Below, in pieces: positions 1-8,433 of a stretch of 64,000 nt of DNA; the first letter of the stretch is position 1, and each line of letters begins with the position of its first letter. A program made the position numbers and the translations under genes. Source of the DNA: Paraburkholderia rhynchosiae. GTDB lineage: Bacteria; Pseudomonadota; Gammaproteobacteria; Burkholderiales; Burkholderiaceae. The stretch covers positions 62,001-126,000 of the forward strand of contig NZ_PNXY01000002.1 of assembly GCF_002879865.1 (NCBI RefSeq). Direction: 5' to 3'. The notes beneath the pieces were generated by a model. The model saw nothing but the letters and a program-made list of their open reading frames with translations, had not been told where the DNA came from and did no database searches.

Positions 1-1079
<1,079 letters not shown>

Positions 1080-1110
1080 TTACTGGGAAATCATGCGGTG
1101 CTTCGGTGTT

Positions 1111-1209
1111 TCAGATGGAAGCGCGCAGCAGCAGACCTAGCCCGGTAGAGCGGGCTAGTAGTAGAGATAGGGTGGTCTGGGCGCGGTACATAGTGCGCAA
1201 TAGGAACAT
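1111..1209 (-). CDS. Leucine-rich leader peptide of leuA (attenuator)
   Basis: This is a 32-codon frame (26 codons if the ATG at 1191 is used) ending in TGA at 1111, 112 bp before leuA. It has 10 leucines, six of them CTA, including the run CTA TCT CTA CTA CTA and later CTA GGT CTG CTG CTG. CTA is rare in the surrounding GC-rich genes, so ribosomes would stall readily when charged tRNA-Leu is scarce. A hairpin with 8-bp arms (1137-1144 with 1151-1158) lies inside the leucine codons and a terminator-like hairpin follows. No clear Shine-Dalgarno is seen before either ATG. The role is inferred from layout and codon content, as in the enterobacterial leu leader. Confidence 0.8.
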   Translation of the reverse strand: MFLLRTMYRAQTTLSLLLARSTGLGLLLRASI

Positions 1210-1482
1210 ATTATTGGGACGGCGTCAAGGGCGGGGCGGCAATGCGAGGGCGGCAACGGAGCGAGCCGGGTCTTCGGGCGGTATGCGGGTTTTGTGTGTG
1301 CCCCGAGGCGTGATGCGGTATGCCTTGCTGACTTGTCGTCCGGTCACGTTGTGACATGGCTGAATCCGGGAAGCGTGGCGATGCTGGTCATCGCCTCAAG
1401 CGCGAGACAGCGAGCGGGTGTACGTGACGATTGCAACGGCTCCTAAGCTACAATTCCCGACGGCTTGAAAAACGGAACGTCA

Positions 1483-2133
1483 ATGAAGATTCGGATTCTC
1501 ACTATCGCTTGCGCCACGACCGCTGCGGCACTCCTCGCGGCCTGCACGGCTGTCTATAAGAACTCGGACGCGTGCGAGCAGATGATGCGAAGCAAGCTGG
1601 CGGAAACTTCATCGGATACGCTGAAGATCGGCCATACGGGCGCCGGTATCGACGGTTCGCGTGTGGTGGTGGAAGGCTCCATTGAACATGTGATGACGGC
1701 GTCGGAGGTTGCCGCAGCCGCCGCTGCGCCGCGTGCTGGTTCGGGTTCCAAGGCTTCAGTTGGGACGGCTGCGTCGGGCGTACTGGCGGCTTCGGCTTTG
1801 TCCGCTTCCGGGGTTTCCGCTGGGTCGGCGGCTATCGGTGTTACGGCTTCGGGGGCTTCGAACGCGCTTGCGGTCGAGAGGTTGGCGGGGGCGTCGGCTG
1901 GGTCGGGGTCGTCGTCCAACGTGGGCGGATTGGGCGCTTCAGATGCGGCTGCGTCGTTGATGGCGTCCGAACCGCGGGCGCTTGCGCTGAAGCCGGCAAA
2001 ACCGAAAAAGATCGTTCAGGCAGCGGCCGCTGAATGCACGTTCCACGGTCCGACGCTGGATGTCTTTAGCTGGCTCGCGCCGGCGAAGCTGGCCGCGCCG
2101 GCCACGCAGGCCGCAAGCGAAGCCGACGAATAG
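1483..2133 (+). CDS. Ala/Ser-rich lipoprotein of unknown function
   Basis: The 216-residue product begins with a signal sequence ending in a lipobox (LLAAC), so it is probably an envelope lipoprotein. After a conserved-looking Cys-containing head (KNSDACEQMMRSKL), the middle (about residues 75-170) is a low-complexity Ala/Ser/Gly stretch, followed by a short tail with one further Cys (AAECTFHG). The ATG at 1483 is preferred over a TTG 18 bp upstream because it puts the signal peptide at the very N-terminus. I do not recognise a named family. It stands alone, divergent from leuA and convergent with the glycosyltransferase gene. Confidence 0.7.
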   Translation: MKIRILTIACATTAAALLAACTAVYKNSDACEQMMRSKLAETSSDTLKIGHTGAGIDGSRVVVEGSIEHVMTASEVAAAAAAPRAGSGSKASVGTAASGVLAASALSASGVSAGSAAIGVTASGASNALAVERLAGASAGSGSSSNVGGLGASDAAASLMASEPRALALKPAKPKKIVQAAAAECTFHGPTLDVFSWLAPAKLAAPATQAASEADE

Positions 2134-2227
2134 GGCCTTTGCTGCGGCGATTGATGGCGTGATTGAGAGTCTAAATGGCGCCCGGCGCGGGCGCTCACCG
2201 TTTCAGCGGTTCACTCCTGCATGACCG

Positions 2228-4117
2228 TCAACTAACCACCTCGGCATCACGCCGGCTGCGCGCGTTCTTCATCAACGCTAAAACGCTTTCCGCAAACGCC
2301 TGCGGCCGGCCCTCAAAGCAGATTTCCACCGCTCGCGTATCGATCAAACGCTGCCGCAATGCGCTGCGTTCGTCGTGCCCATCGATCATTCGCACGGCCG
2401 CCGCGATGTAACTCCCGACGCTGTTCGCCGTTGTCCACGACGGCATGCCCACGCGTTCGAACAACGCGCCGTCGATCCGCTCGAACACTTCGGAGCCGCG
2501 TTTGCACACACCCGGCAAACCGAGCGTGAGCGCGTCGACAATGCCATTCGTATTGCCGAACGGAAACGGGCTCAGGAAAAGATCCGAGCGATTCACGCGC
2601 TCGAGGTAGCTCCCATACTGATGAAAGCCATGCACGACGGCGCCAGGCAGCGCGTGACCGATGACGTCGCGCATCTGATCGAGCACGAGACCGGCCGGCA
2701 TGCCGCTCATGAAATGAAATTCGACAGGTGTTCTCGCGCGCGCGCCGATCTCGCAGCACGCGTCGAGAAACGCAGGGTTGAGCTTCATCGCGCTCGCGGT
2801 AATGACCACTTCGAGTGTTTCGCGCGACGGCGGATTGCACGCGACGATGTCCGGCAGCGCGACTGAAGGCCGGTACGGCTGCCCGTCTTTCGGCAGCTTC
2901 ATCAGGCGTTCGCTGAAGCACGTGGGATCGCCGACATAGTCTTCCTCGACGCTCACGTAATCGATCTTGTCGGAGTGCGTGGTGGCCGGATGTCCAAGCC
3001 CCGCAATCTGCAGCGGCGCGACGCGCAGATTCGACATGAATACCGTCATCACGAACATGCCGACGCTCGGCATATACAGCACGTCAGGTTTTTCGCGCTC
3101 CGCAAAATCGCGGATGGTTCGCAGACACTCGCCGATGTAATCGGGATCTTCCAGTTCGATAAAGCGGTGGAAGACCGCTCGCCCGACGTCGTCGATTGCA
3201 TAACCGAAGCCGAAGCCCACCACCTCGAAATGCTCGCGCGCGGCCTCGAGCGTGCGCGAGTGTGTGCGGTAGATCGAATGAGCGCCGCCGAACCACTCGA
3301 GCACGACCATCATCAACGGTTTCTTGCGCCGCCTAGTGTGCTTCGCGTTCTTGGCGGCGGCCACCGCACGCGGCGCCGCTGGGAGGTCGGTTAACCCCAG
3401 TTGCGCGAGCTTGCGGCGCACCAGCACATTGATGTCGCGCTTGATCTCATGACGCCGAGGCGTCTCGGCGTAACTGCAAAACATATAGGCGTTATGCAGC
3501 AAGGCCGTGGGCAGATCGTCCAGGTCGTCGATGTCCCGCAGTTTGCCGGGCAGCCATCCGATCAGCGCTTCACGTTTGACGTGCGCGCTCTGTGAGCCCT
3601 TGAAGACCGGCGCGAGCAGGACGAGCGCAAGGCAAGCCGCGAGGACTTTGTCGTATGCCCACAGCGCGGCGAAGTCGAGTTCCAGTTCCGACTCGGTTGA
3701 GTAAAGCACGCAGAGCTTTTCGACGAAGCTGTCGCCGGGCAAAAACTGCGTGTCTTGCGCGCCACGGGGATTCAGATGGCGAGCGACGTGGTCTGCATTG
3801 CGGAACGGCGTGACGGAGAACAGCAGCCCGACCCATTCATGCAGCGTCAGGAACAGCCTGAAGCATTCGGCGGGCAGCCTGAATTCCGGATCGGCGAACA
3901 ACGTGGAAGCCGCGCTCGCGAGACGCGTGCAGAAGCGCTTGCGTTGTTCGGCGGGCGTCAAGCCCGTCATGCCCGACGCAAGAAAGCTCCCGTCCAGCAC
4001 GCCGCGCTTGTGCTGAAGCAGCGCGATCGCGGACAGTAACTGGATCGACGCCCGGACATGCTGCCGTGCATAAACGAGCTGTTCGAAATCGTCGAGCGAA
4101 AAGGTGGCGTCTTCCAT
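2228..4117 (-). CDS. HMW1C-like protein N-glycosyltransferase (GT41 family)
   Basis: The 629-residue length matches HMW1C of Haemophilus and its Actinobacillus homologue (about 620-650). Near the C-terminus it has FLSPFPFGNTNGIVDA followed by LGLPGVCKRGSEV, the family's UDP-sugar-binding segment, and mid-protein it has the family-like stretch YMFCSYAETPRRHEIKR. Known members act in the cytoplasm and put glucose or galactose on Asn in NX(S/T) sites of adhesins before export. No adhesin or two-partner secretion gene lies within this window, so its substrate is unknown. No Shine-Dalgarno is visible before the ATG, and a 20-bp near-palindrome ends 15 bp upstream. The family call is confident; the target is not. 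Confidence 0.85.
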   Translation of the reverse strand: MEDATFSLDDFEQLVYARQHVRASIQLLSAIALLQHKRGVLDGSFLASGMTGLTPAEQRKRFCTRLASAASTLFADPEFRLPAECFRLFLTLHEWVGLLFSVTPFRNADHVARHLNPRGAQDTQFLPGDSFVEKLCVLYSTESELELDFAALWAYDKVLAACLALVLLAPVFKGSQSAHVKREALIGWLPGKLRDIDDLDDLPTALLHNAYMFCSYAETPRRHEIKRDINVLVRRKLAQLGLTDLPAAPRAVAAAKNAKHTRRRKKPLMMVVLEWFGGAHSIYRTHSRTLEAAREHFEVVGFGFGYAIDDVGRAVFHRFIELEDPDYIGECLRTIRDFAEREKPDVLYMPSVGMFVMTVFMSNLRVAPLQIAGLGHPATTHSDKIDYVSVEEDYVGDPTCFSERLMKLPKDGQPYRPSVALPDIVACNPPSRETLEVVITASAMKLNPAFLDACCEIGARARTPVEFHFMSGMPAGLVLDQMRDVIGHALPGAVVHGFHQYGSYLERVNRSDLFLSPFPFGNTNGIVDALTLGLPGVCKRGSEVFERIDGALFERVGMPSWTTANSVGSYIAAAVRMIDGHDERSALRQRLIDTRAVEICFEGRPQAFAESVLALMKNARSRRDAEVVS

Positions 4118-4131
4118 CGGGTAGCGGGTTT

Positions 4132-4151
4132 TAGTTAGGCATGACTAACTA
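4132..4151. promoter_or_regulatory. Near-perfect 20-bp palindrome upstream of the N-glycosyltransferase gene
   Basis: TAGTTAGGCATGACTAACTA matches its own reverse complement at 18 of 20 positions. It ends 14 bp before the ATG at 4117, so it could be an operator or a hairpin covering the ribosome entry site. It is AT-rich in GC-rich surroundings. No regulator gene is adjacent. Confidence 0.5.
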
Positions 4152-4259
4152 TCTTCCAGATGCGTTAGCCGCGAACGGCGATTATCGCAGCCACCCGATA
4201 TCGAATTTGCGCCATCACCGAGTTTCAGAATTTTCAGTACGTCAAATACGGCCTCCGAT

Positions 4260-5525
4260 TCAGAAAGCGTAGTAAGGCCCGGGCCCGGCCGACGTCGCGC
4301 GCGATGCGATTGCGGTATATACGCGCCGGCCGAAAAAGAACGGCAAGCCCCAGCCGAAGCCGCTGCTGGCCATACCCGCGAGACTGTCGAAGGCGTTGTT
4401 CGATGACGCAAAGAGCACCCGCGAATTGCCGATCGAAAAGGTGACCGCGTTGGATGCGCCGTTTGTTCCCGTGATCGTCGCGCTCGCCGCCTGGGTCGAG
4501 CTGGGGCAGTACCAGTAGCCGCACTGCGGCAGTTGCGTGTCGCGGTAGAACAGGCCGTTGGAGCCCGTGTCGAGATAGCTTTGCGTGGAGGTCTGGCCGC
4601 CGCTTGTCGTCGTCACGTAGCCGGTCTGCTGATTTCCCTTCAGCACGCCCGCGCTGCCGAGCGTGTTGTTCGCCTGAGTGTCGATGCCGAAAATCATCGA
4701 ACCCGAAACGGTGAGCGCGCCGCTGTCGGGAATCGCGGGAAGATCGATCACGACACCGTTGTTGTCGAGTGGGAACCGGCTGACCGGATTGACCACCTGC
4801 TGTGCGAGCGCCTGGGTGGCCGGCGAGCAGGCGCCGCCCGCGTCGCAGCGGTAGTACCAGCGGGGCAGCGCCGTGTTGACGCAGGCGCCGCCGCAGTCGG
4901 CCGCGAACACGCCCACGCCGAGAATGCCGTTCGCGCGCAGCGTGTCGAGCGTGAGCATCGACGGGCCCGAACCGGCGCAGTCTGCCGGCACCGTGGGCAC
5001 GGAAGGATCGGCGATCAGTTGAATCGGGATCGACGCGGCCAGTTGTCCGGCCATGCGCACGTCCGCGCTGCGCACGGCGCCCCATGCATAACCGCCGCCG
5101 AAGACCGCGCATTCGCCCGATACACCTGGGCCCGATGCGACCGCCGCCAGCACCAGGCTGGCCGGCATGGCGGACGCGAGAATGCGCAGGCCGTGCGAGC
5201 CGGTGTCGACCTGAATATGGTCGATGGTCGTGCAGTTGTCCGTGCCGGGCTGGCAGACGGTGACGCTGGTCGTCAGCATGTTGCGCGTGAGGCGCGGCGC
5301 GGCCGTCACGACGATCGGCTGGACGTTCGGCGTGTTCGATTGCGGCACGGTCGTGCTGCTCGGGCTGGACGCCGCCGACGAAGCCGAGGCTGGAGGGGCG
5401 TTCGCCGCGCTGGGAGTGCTCGCGCCGGTGGTGGTGGCCGGCGTGCTGCCGCCACCACCGCCGCCGCAAGCGGCAAGCGCGGTGCAAACAAGGAGCAGGC
5501 TGGGCAGGAAAAAGATTGGCTTCAT
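4260..5525 (-). CDS. DUF3443 lipoprotein with pepsin-like motifs
   Basis: The 421-residue product has a signal peptide with lipobox LAAC (Cys20), a Gly run, a Ser/Pro/Ala-rich linker to about residue 75, then the conserved domain. Two motifs, IQVDTGSHGLRI (Asp107) and SYLDTGSNGLFY (Asp319), resemble the two catalytic DTGS/DTGT sites of bilobed aspartic proteases. Between them are a flap-like stretch FGGGYAWG with DVRMAG, and NGILGVGVF like pepsin's DGILGL; near the end FFFGRRVYTAI recalls the lobe-closing segment. The family is annotated as unknown function; protease activity is my inference. The DUF2844 gene lies upstream in the same direction, 229 bp away. The start is the ATG giving the signal peptide. 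Confidence 0.8.
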   Translation of the reverse strand: MKPIFFLPSLLLVCTALAACGGGGGGSTPATTTGASTPSAANAPPASASSAASSPSSTTVPQSNTPNVQPIVVTAAPRLTRNMLTTSVTVCQPGTDNCTTIDHIQVDTGSHGLRILASAMPASLVLAAVASGPGVSGECAVFGGGYAWGAVRSADVRMAGQLAASIPIQLIADPSVPTVPADCAGSGPSMLTLDTLRANGILGVGVFAADCGGACVNTALPRWYYRCDAGGACSPATQALAQQVVNPVSRFPLDNNGVVIDLPAIPDSGALTVSGSMIFGIDTQANNTLGSAGVLKGNQQTGYVTTTSGGQTSTQSYLDTGSNGLFYRDTQLPQCGYWYCPSSTQAASATITGTNGASNAVTFSIGNSRVLFASSNNAFDSLAGMASSGFGWGLPFFFGRRVYTAIASRATSAGPGPYYAF

Positions 5526-5580
5526 GGCGTCATGCCTGATCGACGATTGTTCGGATTGTTGTTGTGTGACGCATTCTTTT

Positions 5581-5616
5581 GTCGCCTCGTTTGTCGCCTC
5601 GTTTGACGCCTCGTTT
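5581..5616. repeat. Three 12-bp tandem repeats
   Basis: Three consecutive copies of GTCGCCTCGTTT (one with A at position 2) lie between the DUF2844 stop and the DUF3443 start. They would be transcribed in the spacer of this gene pair. No function is evident. Confidence 0.75.
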
Positions 5617-5754
5617 GTCGTCGGCAGGCGGTGTTGCGGCTGCTTTCGTCGACTTGTGCCGGCCCATTCCACAGCGCTTCCGGACGTTCGGGATACGCTG
5701 GAAATGCGTCGGAGATGATCGCGCCAGAGACGTCCGGCAGCGCCTGAAAAGGCG

Positions 5755-6216
5755 TCAGCGAAAATCGTCGGGCGTGACACCGGGCGGCAACGCGCCGGGC
5801 AGCCAGGCACGGCCCGCGTAGCTGCGCATCGGGCCGCCCGATTCGACGACGACGTCCGGCCGCACCACACGCGACGCGTGCAGATTGCTGTCCGCCTGCG
5901 CCGCCGCGCCTGCCCGGTAGGAGCCTGCGTATTTGCCCAGCAGCGCCACGAGATCCGGCATGGTCGGCCCCTGCCACGTGTACGCGACGATCTCGCCGGT
6001 GCTGGCTGCGTATTCGTTGATGATCGTGTTGCCCGCATCGGTCGATGTGCGAACGCGCAACGCGCCGTTCATGAGGCTCGAGGGCGCTGGGGCGTGTGCA
6101 TTCGAAGTCAGCGGCATCACGCCGCCCAGTTCGGCGCAAGCGTCGGCGCTGCCGCACAACGTCGCGAGGGCCATCGCCGACGCCGCAATAACCTGGGTGC
6201 AGTGAATTTTTGGCAT
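5755..6216 (-). CDS. DUF2844 family secreted protein
   Basis: The 153-residue product has an N-terminal signal peptide (cleavage probably after SADA, near residue 26) and the typical DUF2844 core, including GEIVAYTWQGPTMPDL and LLGKYAG. It probably acts in the periplasm. It is the first gene of a minus-strand pair with the DUF3443 lipoprotein, an association I know from Burkholderia-type genomes. Function is unknown. If DUF3443 is a pepsin-like protease, this protein could be its partner, inhibitor or substrate, but nothing in the sequence decides that. The start is the ATG at 6216, which leaves a full signal peptide. Confidence 0.8.
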   Translation of the reverse strand: MPKIHCTQVIAASAMALATLCGSADACAELGGVMPLTSNAHAPAPSSLMNGALRVRTSTDAGNTIINEYAASTGEIVAYTWQGPTMPDLVALLGKYAGSYRAGAAAQADSNLHASRVVRPDVVVESGGPMRSYAGRAWLPGALPPGVTPDDFR

Positions 6217-6368
6217 ATCAGTCTCTCCCGCATAGGGCGTTCAGGCTTTATTGGGATGTCGAATCCAAGATAGCACCCGCGTTTGCTGACTAGGCCTGGC
6301 GCGCGTTTCGCCGCCCCGCGCCATCCCAAAATCGGAGCCGGCCTGGTTCCGAAAGTGTCTTTTAAAAC

Positions 6369-6387
6369 AATGTTCTGACAGAACATT
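6369..6387. promoter_or_regulatory. Perfect 19-bp palindrome in a divergent promoter region
   Basis: AATGTTCTGACAGAACATT has 9-bp perfect arms around one central base. It lies 152 bp upstream of the DUF2844 start and 174 bp upstream of bamC, with half-site-like CTGACAGACG nearby (6397-6406). It looks like a dimeric regulator site. It does not match the usual LexA box of betaproteobacteria. Confidence 0.5.
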
Positions 6388-6477
6388 CGCATGCCTCTGA
6401 CAGACGATTGGGAATCGTTGTCGATTGTTAAATATGGCGCGTGCGAGAGAGCCTGCAGGACGGGCAAACCCCAGTTT

Positions 6478-6507
6478 TTGCACAGGGCGCGCCGGGATCG
6501 GTAAAAT
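6478..6507 (+). promoter_or_regulatory. Candidate sigma-70 promoter for bamC
   Basis: TTGCAC (6478-6483) and TAAAAT (6502-6507) are separated by 18 bp, which would start transcription about 48 bp before the bamC ATG. Confidence 0.5.
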
Positions 6508-6561
6508 GTTGGGTTGATCCACGGAAAACTTGCCGTGGCGTAGCGGAAGGATTCCCCGAAC

Positions 6562-7791
6562 ATGACTGATCTTCGTCTTACCAAGCGGTTTGCAGTAATG
6601 CTGATGGCGGGCGGGCTGGTCGCCGGCTGCGGCACGTCGTCGCCGACCAAAGTCGACTACAAGAGCGACTCGAAATCGAAGCAGGTGTCACTCGCCGTCC
6701 CGCCGAACATGATCGACGAGACGCCCGATCAGCGTTCATTGCCCCCGCAAGGCGGGGAAACCTCGTTGTCCGCGCTCCGCCAGGTTCAGGCGCAGGCGCC
6801 GGCGGCGAATACGCTCGCTGTGGTGCCGCCCGTCACCGGCATGCATATCCAGCGCGACGGCACGGAAAGCTGGCTCGTGATCGACCGCAAGGCGCCCGAC
6901 GAGGCGTGGCCGCAGATCCGCCGGTTCTGGCAGGAGCAGGGTTTTCTGCTGGTGGTCGATCAGCGCGACAAGGGCGTGATGGAAACCGACTGGAACGAAA
7001 CCCACGCGCAGATCAACGACGGTCTGATCCGCAGCACGCTGTCGAAGGCGATGGGCAACAGCTACGTGACTTCCGAGCGCAACAAGTACCGCACGCGCCT
7101 CGAAGCCGCGCCGAACGGCGGCACTTATGTGTTCGTCAGCCAGAAGGGCATGCGTGAGGCGCTGACCGGCACCAATAACGACTCGAGCACGTGGGAACCG
7201 AAGGCGAACGATCCCGGCCTCGAACAGGAATACCTCAAGCGCTTGATGGCGGCGCTCGCGCTCGCCGATTCGCGCGCGAAGGGCGGCACGCAGAGCGCGG
7301 ACCTATCGCCGGCCGGCGCACAGACGGCGCCTAATGCGGCCACCTCGGGTGCCAAATCGGCGGCTGCGGCCACGGCGGCACAGAACGTCGCGCTGTCGGC
7401 CCAGCAGCCGGTGCGCGATCCGGATGCGGCGAATGCGTCGGCGCAGTTGTCGTCGAACGAACTGACGCTTGGCGAACCGTATGACCGCGCCTGGCTGCGC
7501 GTGGGTCTTGCGCTAGATCGCAGCAACTTCACCGTCGACGACCGCGATCTGAGCCGCGGGCTGTACTTCGTGCGCTACGTCGATCCGAAGGATATGACGT
7601 CGGCCGAACAGGGCTTCTGGAGCCAGGTGTTCCACGGCAAGAAGGAAAAAGTGGCCAGGCAGTATCGCGTGAACGTGCGCGCGCTGACGCCTGACCAGAC
7701 CCGCGTGGCCGTGGTAGACGACAAAGGCGGTGTCGACGAAAGCCCGCAGGCCAAGCAGATCATGAGTCTGATGGCCGATCAGTTGCACTGA
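6562..7791 (+). CDS. bamC: Outer membrane protein assembly factor BamC (lipoprotein)
   Basis: BamC (NlpB) is an accessory lipoprotein of the BAM complex that inserts beta-barrel proteins into the outer membrane. The 409-residue product has a signal peptide with lipobox LVAGC, then the unstructured segment with LAVPPNMIDETPDQRSL, which in E. coli BamC binds BamD, then two helix-grip domains (about residues 90-215 and 295-405) joined by an Ala/Ser-rich linker. It ends in a strong terminator at 7829 and so appears monocistronic. Identification is firm. Confidence 0.93.
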   Translation: MTDLRLTKRFAVMLMAGGLVAGCGTSSPTKVDYKSDSKSKQVSLAVPPNMIDETPDQRSLPPQGGETSLSALRQVQAQAPAANTLAVVPPVTGMHIQRDGTESWLVIDRKAPDEAWPQIRRFWQEQGFLLVVDQRDKGVMETDWNETHAQINDGLIRSTLSKAMGNSYVTSERNKYRTRLEAAPNGGTYVFVSQKGMREALTGTNNDSSTWEPKANDPGLEQEYLKRLMAALALADSRAKGGTQSADLSPAGAQTAPNAATSGAKSAAAATAAQNVALSAQQPVRDPDAANASAQLSSNELTLGEPYDRAWLRVGLALDRSNFTVDDRDLSRGLYFVRYVDPKDMTSAEQGFWSQVFHGKKEKVARQYRVNVRALTPDQTRVAVVDDKGGVDESPQAKQIMSLMADQLH

Positions 7792-7828
7792 ACGAAGCCG
7801 CGGCAGCAGGCGGCAAGCGATTCTCAGA

Positions 7829-7864
7829 ACCCGCCCGGGGCGTTTGTCCCGGGCGGGTTTTTTT
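7829..7864 (+). terminator. Rho-independent terminator of bamC
   Basis: AACCCGCCCGGG and CCCGGGCGGGTT form a 12-bp stem with a short loop, directly followed by a T run. It lies 38 bp after the bamC stop. Confidence 0.9.
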
Positions 7865-8000
7865 GCGTGTGCGTGAATGCGTTGGGGCCGGCGTTGGGTT
7901 GCGCGGCGGCGTACGCATGTCTTGCCTGCCACGGGACGCCGGCGCGGACCGGTGTTCAACGGGAGGAGGTGGTGGTCTACGCCCGGCCCTTGGCCCGCGT

Positions 8001-8029
8001 GTAACGTGACGTTACCCCGGTGACGTAAC
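8001..8029. promoter_or_regulatory. Operator-like palindrome with an extra half-site
   Basis: GTAACGTGACGTTAC (8001-8015) has perfect 7-bp arms round one base, and GACGTAAC repeats a half-site at 8022-8029. The ACGT-centred arms recall sites of MerR-family regulators of branched-chain or fatty acid breakdown (LiuR type), but no such regulator is in the window. The nearest downstream element on the plus strand is the candidate small RNA. Confidence 0.45.
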
Positions 8030-8141
8030 TCTCCAGGCCTTCGCCACCGTGTTCGTTAAACGCCGTCGTTCGCTCAAAATGCCCCGCTTAATCAACGCGT
8101 TGCGGCAATATCTTGCGTATCGCCATCACTGGCATACAAGG

Positions 8142-8357
8142 TGCTTTTAAGCTCATGCGGCAGGACCGGCACGGCCGATGTGAGGGTTGCTGCGAGTCTT
8201 TTTCAGCCGCAGTTTCTCAGCTATTCGAGCCTCGGCCAAATAACCGATGCTTATCCCGATCACGGCCGCGTATTCGACGCGCAGCCCCGGTGGCCCCGTC
8301 GCCTATCCTCGTAGGGCGACGGTTTTTGCCCGCACTCCAGTGGAGTGCGGGTTATTT
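8142..8357 (+). ncRNA. Candidate small RNA with its own terminator
   Basis: No protein-coding frame is convincing between 7792 and 8433, yet a strong terminator ends on the plus strand at 8329-8357: CCCGCACTCC and GGAGTGCGGG with a 3-base loop, then TTATTTTC. A smaller hairpin (GTCGCC/GGGCGAC around 8299-8320) precedes it. A possible promoter is TTGCGT (8113-8118), 16 bp, TACAAG (8135-8140). bamC already has its own terminator, so this second one needs another transcript. The 5' end is a guess and I recognise no known RNA family. Confidence 0.4.
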
Positions 8358-8433
8358 TCTCAAGGATTCCTTATCGCACTAGCCGTACCGAACCTTGCGA
8401 CAGGCTGGCGGCATCTCAATGCGTCAAAAACCC

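Noticed and set aside
5581..5616. Possible CRISPR-like array
   Set aside because: Units are 12 bp and directly adjacent with no spacers; this is a simple tandem repeat.
4260..6038. 592-codon continuous frame through DUF3443 and the DUF2844 region
   Set aside because: The frame is open upstream by chance. The signal peptide and lipobox at 5525 mark the real start, and DUF2844 is in another frame.
6369..6387. LexA (SOS) box
   Set aside because: GTTC-N5-GAAC arms do not fit the CTGT-N8-ACAG box expected in betaproteobacteria.
8142..8357. 6S RNA or tmRNA
   Set aside because: The ends do not pair into the long 6S hairpin and there is no tRNA-like end.
8113..8382. 89-codon frame in the bamC-permease gap
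   Set aside because: Its translation has no motif and it runs through the terminator hairpin.
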